A stretch of DNA of 64,000 bases from Blasia pusilla (GCA_050084515.1 CM114272.1:18910001-18974000); one strand, 5' to 3'. Counted from the stretch's first letter, positions 47,060-59,199 are shown. A program made the numbers and translations. The notes: a model not told the origin generated them from the letters alone.

Positions 47060-47975
47060 CCCAAGACATGGCGTCGATGCCTCTGACACTGATGGTACTG
47101 CCGTCACTCCTGTGGGAAATCCCATCGCTCGCTCTCTCTCGTTGGCGTTGGGCTCCACCAACCACTGAACCTAGTCATCCTAAACCAAGCCAGGACCGGC
47201 CTCCTTGTATGCAGAGGAAGCGGGAAAGCTCACAAACGTGGCCAAGGTTGCCCACTACCTGCCTACCATGTTGACCAGAGTCAACGGTGGTCGATCATCG
47301 TGCCTCACTGCCTGTGATCGACGACCTGGATCCAGAATGGAATCCACTAACAAATGGGAGGGGCGCTCCACTCTCGCATACGCCCTCCGTAACACCGCAT
47401 GGGACACTAAGTTGGTCCACCATAGACGCGGGCGATGGGCTCTAGAACCTACACTCGCCACATCCAAGAACACTGCTAGGCCAATCCAAGCACGCACCTG
47501 ATGAGCACTCGTCACCACCCGTGACCTTGAGTCTCCTAAGATTGGAAAATTCTCCAAAATGTAGGCTGGAGAACAAGATTGGTGCTCCTGCAACTGCCCT
47601 AAGATCCTCAACATCTCCCAAAACAACCTGGACCGAGTGTCAGCCAACCCGCTGCCTCGTCCAACACTCGATTGGCCCTAACATGGCCAACGGGAAATAA
47701 CCAAGTTAATGGTCCCTACCCGCTCTAAGTCTTGCGCCCCTAGCAACAAAATATCCCTCGGTAGGGAACTCTGGTACCCCGGTACCGCGGATGCAGACAG
47801 TAAGTCAGGAAAATGTAGGCGTAACAGCGCCACATGTCATAGCGAGACGCGCCTCGCACCATCATCACTCTCCACATACAGGTACTGCTGCAATCGCACT
47901 CCTGCCTGCAAAACAACAGTTAACCCAGTGCTAATCCCTCCAAAGAGATCTAACACTCGAATACCCTCCTCTAGG
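47060..47975 (-). pseudogene. C5 cytosine DNA methyltransferase domain (copy B)
   Basis: Motif I is better kept than in A: V-L-D-L-F-G-G-I-S-T-G-L (about 47900-47955), followed by V-Q/L-Q-Q-Y-L-Y-V-E-S-D-D. Motif IV is P-C-stop-G-Q-S: the codon after the catalytic Cys is TAG where A has CAG (about 47680). The segment 47255-47647 keeps E-N-F (motif VI, V to F), S-R-A-H-R-P-R-L-W (motif VIII) and the start of the target-recognition region. G-F-P and R-R-H-V-L-G-Q-A-M-D-L (motif X) follow near 47045-47130. Broken but clearly homologous to A. Confidence 0.85.
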
Positions 47976-48119
47976 ATACACTACACAATGGGTGTGGTAT
48001 CCAAGGGTATCATCGTAGCACTCCTTGCTACCTCGGGTTCCACGGAACTGTCACGCTCTGGTGCAAACACCTCGCTCCACACAGTCTACGCGTGCTCATC
48101 TGCCAATTGTTGAAGCTCC

Positions 48120-48460
48120 TCAATCGAGCCCCACAACCACCTCTCCTCCACGGAATGATGCGGCTACCATAACACTCCTCTCCATAGAAATGTCAGGAAT
48201 GGGAGTATCCTCTACATGGACATGTCCCTCAATCAAATCACTAGGCCAAGTGATGACACTGCTAAATGCTGCTAAGGTCGCCACCTCTCCTGGCCGTCGC
48301 TCGATCACTGCACCTGTGAATCAAACGGGTAATGAGCTAAGGCACCCATCACCTGACTGCCATCCTGGTCTGTTGGACGCTGAATCCTCTTATTAATCCA
48401 GGGAAAACCCCATCGGGTATAACGCTCCTCCACCAACCAAGACGTCATAGGACTCCGCAT
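48120..48460 (-). pseudogene. conserved linker (copy B)
   Basis: Y-D-V-L-V-G-G-G-A-L-Y-P-M-G-F-S-L-D near 48410-48460, then R-P-G-W-Q-S-G-D-G near 48345-48375, and the open piece 48120-48308 with E-R-R-P-G-E-V-A-T-L and L-I-E-G-H-V-H-V-E-D-T-P. Same blocks and order as copies A and D. Confidence 0.55.
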
Positions 48461-48548
48461 CAGTCACTATCGCCTTGGCTCGCACCACGGAGTCATGTGT
48501 AGGATGTCCTGGGCGAATCCTCACCATGACCTTCTTTCGGGTGATATA

Positions 48549-48908
48549 TTATGTGGTACTCGCTCCACCCAAGGATGTCTGTATCCGGAATGGACAACGT
48601 TCCACATCGGCTCTCGTCAAGCCCAATCCTCTGAATGACATTTTCCCCAACATCAGGGGTTGCGCTCCTGAATCCAACAAGACGCGATGCGGACTAAAAG
48701 CTCTACCTCTAGGACTCACCAACTGGAAGACCTCTCCTCGATTATCCAACAACACAACACCAAGAGAAGCCATTGCACGCTCTATCATGGGTCTAGCGGG
48801 CATCTCCGCCATCCTAGTAGCCGCATCTTGCCATGAATCTGATGTGGACGTCCCGAGCATCCGCTCCAAGGGCAGGTCCATCACCTCCTCTACAATCACT
48901 CTGAACAT
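48549..48908 (-). pseudogene. retropepsin domain (copy B), open and DSGA intact
   Basis: An uninterrupted stretch of ~119 residues: E-E-V-M-D-L-P-L-E-R-M, W-Q-D-A-A-T-R-M-A-E-M-P-A-R-P, V-V-L-L-D-N-R-G-E-V-F, then V-L-L-D-S-G-A-Q-P-L-M-L-G-K. L-D-S-G-A is the retropepsin catalytic site. Best protease of the four copies. Confidence 0.75.
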
Positions 48909-49752
48909 GATGCAAGAACTCCAACTCCGCGCTCACATAGTGAAGCGGCCAGCCAAAAAGCCTCGGCGGGCGTACCTCCCAACGTCATAACATTGGAAGC
49001 AGAAAATAAAGGAGGGCGGTACACAACGGTGGCCGCCCCTAACAATGTGCTTTATACATGCCCCTCTTGAGCATAAAAAATAGAAGTCGTCGCACTCGCT
49101 TCTCCCATCACCCTTCGTGCCTACACACCAACAACATCACAAACTCTCCAGGAACTTTGATGAGGACCCATCGATGGGGTCCTCATCGCTTCGAACAACT
49201 TGAAAGACTGAGGAAGCCTAGTCTTTTTCTGGCTTCCCCTCGTTGTGGATCCAACTCTACAGCTGTTCCACGCGTTACAACTATGGCGGCCTCCATCTAG
49301 GCAACCCTGTACATCCAACCAGGATCCTCCATATCTATGGCTGCTCCATATGATGTTGATGCCACGGATCCGTCATCAGGGTAACCTCAATGCCATAGCG
49401 GCAATCTGCTCTTGTAGCTGCTGTATCTGAGCAGCCATCCTAGCCTCATGTTCGGCGTCTCCCTCGGCGCGTCTAGATGGTGGTACTCTACCTTCTCCAT
49501 GGGCAGCTCCACAACCCTGTCGGGCAACTCCAGTTCCTCGTTCCCCAATGGGACCACTTGATGCACGATCTCTAGGCCCACCCGGACCGGCTACTCGCTC
49601 GGTGCCCTCTCTGGCCCTCGGTCCGGATGTAACTCAGGATGTAAACTGAAATACCTCGCGCGTGTATGACCATAACTCTGAAAATAGTCACACTAATAAC
49701 CTCCTGGTGCAGTACCATCTCCTCCTCCATGCTGAGGCACACGTCCATGACC

Positions 49753-50820
49753 CTAACGAGTGCAATCGCATTGATGATGGGCTTCACCACATGACCAACA
49801 AGTAATAGTAGACGACTGTTGTTGAGCCCCATATGAAGGCGTAGGTCTCTCTGGCACGGCCTCTCGGTATCCTCCCTGAGCTCGTGGTGCCACAGTCGAC
49901 CTATCTCGGAGTCCGTGTTGCTGCATAGGTGATGCAGCCAATCGTGATTGCTCTCGCCGAGAACCCATGGTGGCTACGCTCTCCTCCGCAATATTGCGCT
50001 CAATGTTCTCGGCAGTCCTAAAAACATCTCTCAACGTAGGGGAGGTGTTCATAAGAAGCACCCCCTCCCGCATCCATGTCCGCAGGGTCCGATCCAGCAT
50101 CGCGTACCATGGCTGGATAGCTTGAGCCTCTATCACCCCCTGAGTGACGTTGATCAATCGGCACCAGCGAGTGTAAGCCTCACGCAAACTCTCACCTGGG
50201 CGCCTCTGGAAGTTGTGTATGCTCCTCAACTTCTCCGTCCGTACCCCTGGTAGCTCGCCCTCAACTCAGCAAAAGACTCAACCACAGGGTTGAACCTGGG
50301 ACAAACCCGACTAGACGGTGCAACTGCTCCAGTGCAAGTCACCCCTCCTTAAACGTCACTAGTGGAAGAGGAATTAGCCTCTCCTGACTCCTCCTCCTCA
50401 TCTGGGAACGGCTTCGTCCATGACACATAATATGGGTCATAGTAGAGCTTCCACGCCTCGATCTCACAAGCATATCTCTGAGACAACTCATGGTAATCGT
50501 ACATGGGCGCCCCCTCTAAATGCTGGAACATATCATTCCATGCTGTAAACGGGTTGAACTCTCTAGAGTTTTTTGGCCCGTTGGGAGTTGCATCAACTCC
50601 TAAACTCTGCTATGAAATCGTGCAACTCAATCGTGCCTATTGCACTTGAGAACCTACGCGGTCCTCTACCACGGTCGTCCATCTCGTACGCCCAACTAGT
50701 AGGACCACTGACAATGTGTGGCAATGTGCTCACAAACTCCTCTACATCCTCCCCCTCATCTGATGATGACACAGAAAGAGGTCGAGGTGATCCCTCACGT
50801 GGAGACCCTCGGAACCTCAC
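49753..50820 (-). pseudogene. Gag with CCHC knuckle (copy B)
   Basis: N-terminal piece 50593-50820, M-D-D-R-G-R-G-P-R-R-F and A-I-G-T-I-E-L-H-D-F; middle 50349-50531 with M-F-Q-H-L-E-G-A-P-M; C-terminal 49753-50229 with P-G-E-S-L-R-E-A-Y-T-R-W-C-R-L and a zinc knuckle C-W-S-C-G-E-A-H-H-Q-C-D-C (C-x2-C-x4-H-x4-C form is C-W-S-C-x4-H-x4-C). Frame breaks lie at 50230-50350 and 50540-50600. Further downstream (about 49385-49460) is a short coiled-coil-like Gln/Ala-rich stretch. Confidence 0.75.
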
Positions 50821-50949
50821 TCCACTCTACGTAAAACCTCTAGAGCTACTCTCTTGTTCACTACCTCGCCTCTCAAAGTCCCGAACGGACGCCGTGATGA
50901 CCCTCGTGCCCCTCTCACCCGATCACTCTCAGCCTCATGAGTAATCCCT

Positions 50950-52459
50950 TAATCACTCATCCCAAACATGCGGCACTTGATTTACACTCTCCCTCCCCGA
51001 GACGTGTAACGTGCGGCAACACGCGGCGTGGTGCAGCAAATTGACCAAGCTATCATCTCATCGACAACCTACCCTCAACTTTGAACATCCCACACAGGTG
51101 TATATCACCTAAACCACATACATGAATGATGCTCTCAGCATCCACATAACCCAATATGCCCAAATAAACTACCCAAATCCGAGAATCTTGCACACGTGCA
51201 AGGTAAAGGATCAGAATGGATAACCTGAACACATGTCGATGTGGCTCCTCAACAACTCCAATCTCAACCCCAACTCGGTCGTGAAGACAACTCCTCTAAT
51301 CAACAAGTCGTACTCCTCTCGTACAGACGCTGCTCAACCTCCTCGATGTGCGGTGCAGGTCGAGTGGTCTGGTGCGGCATGAAATGACTACAAATAGCAT
51401 GGCACTCGAGAATGGGGTGCGGCACTTGGCGGCATACCCTCCTCAATCAGAAATTCACACGCTCTGATCCTTAGTGAAGGAGCGGTGCCACGATCGAGAC
51501 GATGCGGTGCGGCCACGAGCGGCTACCAATCACAACATACCAGTATGAAATCAAAACTCAAACACCATAACCAGAGGTCATTTGCCATCATTGGTCGATG
51601 AAGAAACTACGATGACAATGGCGACTAAAACAAAGTACGTGGTGGCGATGCAAGTCAGAGAATCAATGAACATTGTGGAAGACCCTCCACTCCGTAATGG
51701 CGGCAATGGCAACCAAAGGATGGACAACGGACGGTGGACCGTTGACGGTGACGGTGATGGTTGACCATTGATAGTGACTGTTGATCGTTGACGGTGACGG
51801 TTGACCATTGATGCTGATGGCCAATGGGTGATGATGATGGTTGACCATTGATAGTGACTGTTGACCGTTGACGGTGACGGCCGCCGCTGGCGTGGCAGCT
51901 GGTTTAGGGTTTGAACAATTTAACCCTAAAAATTGCCTAGCAATGGCAATTTTTCAAAATTGAACATAACTTTTTGCTCGCAACTCCAAATTGCGCATTG
52001 TTTGTTGCACAGGATGCATAGCTTCACGATCTACCATAGCGCCAAAAATATTTAGAATCGGAGATTCCAGTAAAAACTGACAAGGACTGTTGTAAAGCCC
52101 AATATCTCTTTCTCCTACACAAAATTTGGCAGCGCTTTCGCATTCATTTCTCCCAACGAAAATGTAAAACCTCTAAAAATACAAATCAACAAACTACATG
52201 GTGCTCCCAAGAACGCTAGCATGGGGCAACCCGCCCCCATAAGCAATCCCTATCAAAAATTGGGCAGTGCTTCGGCGCGCCACACTTCCATACAAAAAAT
52301 GGGCAAATGCAAAGAACAATCAAAGCAGCCCTTGCTCTGGTGAGCACTCCCATGAGCCGTTGAATGGGGAACACGGTCCGCAACCTGCAAAAACAGCGAG
52401 TGACCAGCGAGCTCCCCCATGAAGCTCTCTCACTCTCTCATTCTCTCATTCTCTCTTTG
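50950..52459 (-). other. long leader of copy B
   Basis: 1.5 kb between module X and Gag with no supportable gene. Includes a variable-unit minisatellite at about 51715-51885 and a polypyrimidine tract (TCTCTC/ATTCTC) at 52425-52456 immediately inside module X. No standard primer binding site recognised. Confidence 0.45.
51715..51885. repeat. GTTGACC/GTGACG minisatellite
   Basis: Repeated units built from GGTTGACCATTGATAGTGAC and TGTTGACCGTTGACGGTGAC, each seen at least twice (about 51758-51800 and 51838-51880), giving runs of GTTGAC/GTGACG on the plus strand. Confidence 0.7.
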
Positions 52460-52960
52460 TAAAGTAAGATCAAATCTCTCGCACAACACTATAGTTCTCA
52501 CATGTGTATCTCAATGTCAAACCAAATCCACTCTCCTAATGAGAGGCTTGGGTTACACACACAAGGCAAGCAAGACCATAGGTCCGTCGCCTCATGCCAA
52601 GAGGTTCAACAAAGAGAGAATGAGCTCTCAAGCTCTCTCTCTTGGAGGTATATCCCCTTCCCTCTCCCAAGCCCTCTCAACGGTAGCCTATGCTCGCATG
52701 TCACCTCCTTAGCTCTTGACCTGTTGTAGCGGGTCGAAGGCCACTTCCCAAAGTGGAAATTCAACTATCCCTAACATGGAAACTTACTCGAAATAGTAAG
52801 TTTCTCTATATGGCTCCAAATGAGCCGAAACGAAGGGGAAACCTGCTCTCTCAGGATTCCCGGGGCCTCAACAGGTCATCCTCGACCTCTTGGGTCTGTC
52901 CTTCACTACTCATGTAGACGCTCTGCTAGATCCCACCGATCTATCCTAACAGTTGTGACA
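52460..52960 (-). repeat. module X at the 5' side of copy B
   Basis: About 501 bp, starts TGTCACAACTG (52960 downward) and matches the X part of the X-Y units up to GATCTTACTTTA (52460), after which it leaves the unit and enters the leader rather than continuing into Y. Confidence 0.75.
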
Positions 52961-53409
52961 CCCTCAATGTCAAACCAAACCCACTCTCCTGATGAGAGGT
53001 TTGGGTTACACTCACAAGGCAAAGGACCATAGCTCTCCCGCCTCCTGCCAAGAGGTTCAACATAGAGAATGAGCTCTCAACCTCTCTCTCCTTGAGGTAT
53101 ACACCCTTCCCTCTCCCAAGCTCTCTCCTCGGTAACCTATGCTTACAAGTCACCTCCTTGGCTCTTGACCTGTTGTAGCGGGTCAAGAGCCACTTCCCAA
53201 AGTGGAAAGTCAACTATAATCCAAATGGGAACTTACCTGAAATAGTAAGTTTCTCTCTATGGCTCCAAATGAGCCGAAACGAAGGGAAAACTTGCTCTCT
53301 CAAGTTAACTGTGGCCTCAATATGTCATCCTTGGCCTCTTGAGGCTGCCCTTGAGTATCTCCAAAGGCACTCTACTAGATCTTGCCGATCTATCCTAAAA
53401 GACGTGACA
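52961..53409 (-). repeat. truncated second module X, head-to-tail with the first
   Basis: 449 bp, TGTCACGTCTT (53409 downward) to TTTGACATTGAG, where it stops within X and meets the next TGTCAC. Contains the same hairpin (near 53160-53190). Its own Y and the last ~90 bp of X are missing. Confidence 0.75.
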
Positions 53410-54576
53410 AGCTAGATGATTGTCTCAGATTTACAACACGTGGAGTGTAGAGTTTAGAGTACTCAAGATGAGAACTCTTAGACATGAAGGAGTATAGTAT
53501 GTAAGAAACATTCATACACAATCTCAAAGATCGTCCCTACGTAGTTTCATTCAGAAAGTAAGATTACATGTTCTAAAGGACAATGTGAATGTTAACAACT
53601 ACGACTTTCTTTTTTTACCCTGTTTTGAGGGCCTTTCTTACTCTCCTCTGGCCTTCCGATGGATCTAATGAGCATACTAGGATCAATTGATGTTCCATTC
53701 AGAGATGGTTTGCAACGTCCTTGTAGATTCATCTTTGGTGTCTTTAGGTGTTTTTTTTCAGATGTTGTTTCGCTCGATGTTGTGTTGAGAGCCTTTCTTC
53801 GAGTGAGGGCGGACCTTCTAGCTGTAGCAGAGGTGGTTGATGCAAGTCAAACTTTATAAGAAGTTATTCTTTTTCAATACATAATTATTATATAAACCCT
53901 TCATTCTCTCATTATAAGAATCACGAATGGTAGTGTTGAGGCGATCATTCCTTCATAATATGAAATCCCAAAATTCCTAACTATAAGATCCTTGTAAACT
54001 ACTTTATGTTTATACACAAGGAAAATAGCACAACTAGTGTTAAATCCTACTCGAGCAGGCCTATTGACGTCCATGTATTGCTATACAAAGATACACAAAG
54101 TACAATCTCATGTCCTTTCGTACGTGACTATAGGAAGAATCACCGGAGTTGGAGATTGCATGACTTGGTTCATGAACGCCTCCCCAAAGTGATTAACTAG
54201 ATAGCAAGTGAACCAATGCCTATCTACAAAGAGAATCTTGATGTGATACAGATTAAGGAAATGAAAAATCGGGCACAATTCGAGCTCCATCCCTATCCAT
54301 ACTTAAAAGACATCCTCTACTCTCCTCTAGAATGGGGTTTGGCGGAGTTGTTCTCCCAAGAGGGGTAATCCACTTTCATTGGGAAAATAATAAGCCAAAC
54401 CATCCAGAATTTCTAGTATGATTAAACTGCCCTAAGGTGACAATTCTCTCATCTCCACACATACCACATTCTAGAATCCTCTCGAAGAATAGACCATGGT
54501 CAAGTTACTCTCCCAAGAAGGGTAATCCATTCTCATTGGAAGAGCAAGCAATCCCAAAGTCATCCATTGAAGAGTG
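53410..54576. other. non-coding, no gene seen
   Basis: AT-rich. A loosely repeated block CTCCCAAGA-GGGTAATCCA-TCATTGG occurs at about 54350-54390 and 54507-54545. No coding region or element terminus recognised. Confidence 0.45.
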
Positions 54577-55193
54577 TGTCACATCTTTTAGGATAGATTG
54601 GTGAGATCTAGTAGACCGCCTTCGCGAGTAGTGGAGGACACGCTCAAGAGGTTGAGGATGACCTATTGAGGCCCCGGGAAGCCTGAGAGTAGGTTTCCCC
54701 TTTGTTTAGGCTCATTTGGAATCATATTGAGGAACCTACTATTTTAGGTAAGTACCAATTTGAGTATATGATCAAATTTCTATTTTGGGAAGTGGCCCTT
54801 GACCTCCTGCATCAGGTCAAGAGCCAAGGAGGTGACTTGGGAGCATAGATTATCATGGAGAGAGCTTGGGAGAAGGGAGGGGAATACTTCAAGGAGAGAG
54901 TTTGAAAGCTCATCCTGTCTTTGTTGAACCTCTTAACACGAGGCGGCGGAGCTATGATCCCTTGCCTTGTGAGCGTAACCCAAGCCTCTCATTAGGAGAG
55001 TGGGTTTGGTTTGACATTGAGAGAGACATGTGAGAGCTATGGTGTTGTGAGAGAGATTTCAACTTATTGGAGATCTTTTGGTACTTCTTGTCTCGTTGTT
55101 TGGATCCCATGAGTTAGCATGGGATCGTGCGTGTTTGTGTATGTGTTTGATGACATCGATGTATGTTGTGTAGCGATGTGTATGCGCACAACA
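54577..55193 (+). repeat. solo LTR-like unit X-Y
   Basis: 617 bp, TGTCACATCT to GCGCACAACA, homologous to 5706-6346, with the hairpin near 54797-54826 and module Y at about 55070-55193. No internal region on either side; no convincing target duplication. Confidence 0.85.
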
Positions 55194-57329
55194 AGTAACA
55201 TGAGAAACTCAAGATGTGAAGTAGAAGATGATGAACCCTTGAAGGTCCCTCCTCTTTATATATACTCACAAGGGATCCACAATAGTACGAAATAGGGCTA
55301 ATTTAATCTTGTGTCATATGGTTTCCTCTCAAGGCTTAGCCAATCACATTTTGACACAAGTAGATTATCTCTTATCTCTTCCAAAATATCTTCCTTTACT
55401 CACTTCATATCTTCTAAACTACCCTAGCCACCAACCAAGACTACTTTTGCTTTTCTTTCATTAAAGCACCAATCCCACTACTTTACTTTTATAATCCCAT
55501 CTTTTATTTATTACCTTTTTTCCTAAATTTGCGCCTGCACAAATGAGCCACCCTAAAGAGGTTTAAAAATGGGAATTTAATTTTTCTAGGCTAATTTAGT
55601 TAATACTAATGAAACTCTCTTTAACACTTAATGATAGAGGAGTTTACATAGTGGGTGATTTTAATTTACGATACCGGGTTCTCATATTTGCTTCTGGCCC
55701 TCTTTACGTGGTACTCAAGGATCCCTTGTACGTCAATAAGAATGTTGTTTCCCAAGCCCTCTACTGGGTTTGGAAAATAACCCTTGTCTGATGGCGTGCG
55801 CCCTCTTCTAGCAAAGAAAGAATCTTTTATAGCATCTTCAAAGCCTGGAGGAATCTCAAGGCTTACTCTCCCCCCAAGGAGGACTAATCCTCAAGTGGGA
55901 CTTCCTCCACTTACTCAAACGGATATAATGATCTTGAGATATGGGAGACCATTTGGAATTTTCCAATGACTCCTAATCTGGTTCCTTCACACCGAAATAT
56001 TTTTTTGATGAAGCCACCTTGGTTACATTCTTTCCCTTTCCTTGAATGGATTTCTTTGCTACCATTCTCGTAGCTATCCCGTTATATTTTGAAGCTTCAA
56101 TTTGTTCTGCAAGTATGTTGAGAGTATGATTGTAAGTGTGTCGAGAAGATGGTTGTACGTTAGGGCTGTAGTTGAAGATCGAAGTTGTAGTTGAAGGCGG
56201 AGCTGCAATTGAAGCTGAAGAAGTAGTTGACATTGGGAGTTTTCAAGACGGGAGGCGATGCAACAGTTCAGGAATCAAAACGCATTTTCTAAATGGAAGA
56301 TGTTGAGGGAGAGTAGCTAGAATGCAAGAAAATATCATGAACTCTGCATGAGGGATCCACAATAGAGCTCTCTGACTTATGCTTGTGAAAACGCATATAT
56401 TCCTCTATACGCACCAAGAAAGCTATGAAGCTAAGAAGCTAAAGAAATTAATCTTGCATAGCTACTGTAGTTGAATGCATCTTATCGTCTATGCGTACAT
56501 GAATAAAGCTATGAATTTTAGAAGCAAAAGCAATAAAGGCATAAATGGCTTGTGTTTATGAGTGCACGAGTAAATACGTAAATGCAATGAAAGTTACCTA
56601 AGCGGATGAAGTGCGTATTGTAAGTGTGGGGGTTTCCCAAAGAAATAAAAAGTTCTGAGGTCTTCAGGAGTTGTAAGTCCTATCACCTCTCGAAGGGCCA
56701 AAGAGTGGTTTAATCGAAGGACCTCCCTTATTGAGAAAATCTAATTGTCTTCCCGACAAAAAATTTGAATCGACCCAAAAGAAATCGTTAAAATGTGTTA
56801 TGGCGTACAAAACCCTAAGAACTCAATAAAATGACACAAAGGCATATCATCCAACGACTATGAGTCACCGTAATTGCGTGTTAGACTCCGAAAATGCTGC
56901 TTGGTTGGCCCAAAATGCCATGAGTCAGATGCTGAAGTGTTTGCGCTAGGAGATGCCACTCTTCCATAATAGCATATATGGAGAAGCATGCAAGATGAAG
57001 ATCAGAGGTGTGAGGAGGGCTCTCTTTTCACCCGTGGCACCAGCTAGTCAATAACAAACATCCAACACTATAAAAATAATCTTCAATCCAATAGGCTGGA
57101 GATCACGAATGATCATATGGGAGGCAAAATTCTATTTTGAACAACAAGTATCACGGTGAAAATTCTTTTAAAAAATTTAGAAACATCGAATTTAAAGGTT
57201 ATCTTTCCCTCTTCATGTAACTTAACTCTCTCCTCTAAACCTTTCACTTCCATCCTTAAATTAGTAGTAGTGGCATGCCACACACAAATTCAAATTTTTT
57301 TCCTATAATACGAGAAACATTTTCTTGTT
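55194..57329. other. no recognised gene; one unidentified minus-strand ORF
   Basis: Mostly AT-rich. The minus-strand ORF 55973-56233 (86 codons) begins Ser/Thr/Ala-rich and ends with a Lys-rich part (M-V-A-K-K-S-I-Q-G-K-G-K-N). It continues past its stop for ~38 codons in the same frame, which may indicate a decayed gene or element. Family unknown. Confidence 0.3.
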
Positions 57330-57334
57330 TCCGA

Positions 57335-57540
57335 GTGTTGCACACGGAAAAAGTTCGTGTCCGCGGACATCTCCATGTCCGTGCAAGCGCGGGTACCTGT
57401 GGCTCGCACTTGAGCCTACTTGAAGCCCACAGCGTAGACCCTGGCTGACAGAACCCGCATCCGTTGCATGGACCGCAAGAGCGTGCGGTCGACCTGCAAC
57501 CAGGCCCGTAGGGCAAGCTTGGCCCTCATTGGGAAATTGA
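57335..57540. repeat. GC-rich fragment related to the insertion at 60041
   Basis: Abrupt GC-rich island in AT-rich DNA, with GGACATCTCCATGTCC and ACCCTGGCTGAC blocks also present at the 5' part of 60041-60955 (ACCCTGGCTGAC near 60100). Probably a shortened member of the same DNA transposon family. Confidence 0.45.
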
Positions 57541-57879
57541 TGTTGCACCATGTGGCCAAGTGTCATGTTGTATATGTCTCAAGTTGAGAGAGTGTAGTTT
57601 GGTAACACGTGCTTAGTTTTTGAATGATTGAGAGATTACTCATGGGTTTGAGAGCGATCGTGCTAGGAGGCAAGAGAGTCATTGTGGCATCCTTTTGGGA
57701 TTTGAGAGGCGATTTGGTATATTGGAGAGTAGTGTGAGAGGTTTTAAGGGGAGTGGTGTCATGTATCAAGGGTCTCCATGTGAGAGATTGCTAGCATCTT
57801 CTATGTCTTCCTCAAATGGGAGAGAGGTCTAAGAGATGGAGTTTTCTAGCAAGCCACTGCACATATTGAGTAGGCTTAT

Positions 57880-58640
57880 TGCTTAGGTGTACGAGGTGGA
57901 TGATTGGGATAGAGGAACGCATAGGTTTCATCAATCATAGGTACTGTTAAGTTACACTATCTCATTGTAGGGTTTAGGAGTTATTGCGACTCACGTATAG
58001 AGGGAAAAAAATTCAAGAGAGCTCAAAATTGTCATGGCATGGAATGGGATACTCCATCATTTAGAGGGTATACCCATGGATGATTATCATGACCTCTCCC
58101 TTTAATATGCATTACAGATTGAGGGCTAGAGACTCTATTATGACCCTCATTACCTATTATGGATTGAGTCATTTCCAAATGAAAAGGAGGATCTAGGGGA
58201 GGCTACTTCCTCCGCCATTGGTGATAGACATGTTGGGTTGAGTTGGATAGGAGAAGTTGCATTATCTAGTCGGGTTCATTCTTGGTTCAACCTCATGCAT
58301 GGTTGAGTTCTTAAAGGAGTTACAGAGAAACCAGGGTATGAACCTAGAAGTTTTGGAGCATCTACAACTTCCATAGGGGCATATAGGAGATTTTGTGAGA
58401 ATCATTTACTCCCATGCATTGATTGGCATTACTCAAGGAGTGATGGAGCCTCACTCCCTCTACACATATATAATATAGGATCTTGGAGCAAGATCTACGA
58501 AGAAAAGTGAGGGATGAAACACTTCTACATTAATATTACATCTCATCTATATTAAGGGATATCTTTGAGTTGGTTGAGTGCATTATCGCAACATGGTTGA
58601 GGAGAGTGTGGCAACTCTAAGCTATTCAAGAGAGGTGACA
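57880..58640 (+). pseudogene. Gag remnant (copy C)
   Basis: Short matches to copy B Gag across frames: Y-E-V-D-D-W-D-R-G near 57895, A-W-N-G-I-L-H-H-L-E-G-I-P-M-D-D-Y-H near 58040-58090 and W-Y..D-L-E-Q-D-L-R..V-R-D-E near 58465-58515. Numerous stops. Confidence 0.6.
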
Positions 58641-59199
58641 CAAGTGTTCGCACCACTAGTGCAACAACACATATTTGGGGAGAGAAGTACCACACTACCA
58701 ATCTAGGGGGTTATTGTGAGCATATGCCACAAAGACCCATGACATCTTATGCTCGTTAGCAATAGCCCAGTATTTTTTGGGCATATGGTGGAGCTTTTCT
58801 TTTACACAATTGCTCCCATCAAGGTAGCAAATGCATGCCCTAGCCTTTTGGAGCATATGGGTTGCTACACATGGAGTAGCAATAGAGTTGTATCTAGGTA
58901 AAGATGAAGCAAGAAAATAGACCAAGATCCCTCTAAATTTTATATTTTCCGAGGCAGTGAGGATCGATTAAGGGTTCCTTATTAATTACGGCTCGTGGGG
59001 ATTGGCTATTATTGGGATGCAATCACAATAGGGTGATGAGAGAATCAAGTGCATCAACTCCTAGTGTCAGTGCTCTCAAGGAGCCCATAGGAAGCACGCC
59101 ATTAGGGGCGGTAACTGTCATGTATCACACTCGATGGTTTTGTGCTTTGAATGTGGTGACATTGGGAGACACGCTTGCCTAGGTATTCCAATTTGGCTG

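Larger units (their letters stand above)
43305..52960 (-). mobile_element. Gypsy-DNMT-PHD element, copy B (most complete)
   Basis: Minus-strand element. 5' side: module X at 52460-52960; leader 50950-52459; Gag 49753-50820; Gag C-terminal/coiled-coil region 49040-49752; protease 48549-48908; linker 48120-48460; methyltransferase 47060-47975; RT-RNase H 45320-46674; integrase 44200-44720; PHD 43650-43800; terminal module Y 43305-43436. The flanks do not share a clear target duplication (GAGGG before X, GAGAG after Y on the element strand). Many stops and several frameshifts, so inactive, but every domain can be read. Confidence 0.88.

Noticed and set aside
51715-51885. CRISPR-like direct repeats
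   Set aside because: Units are contiguous and variable without unique spacers, in a plant genome; it is a minisatellite.
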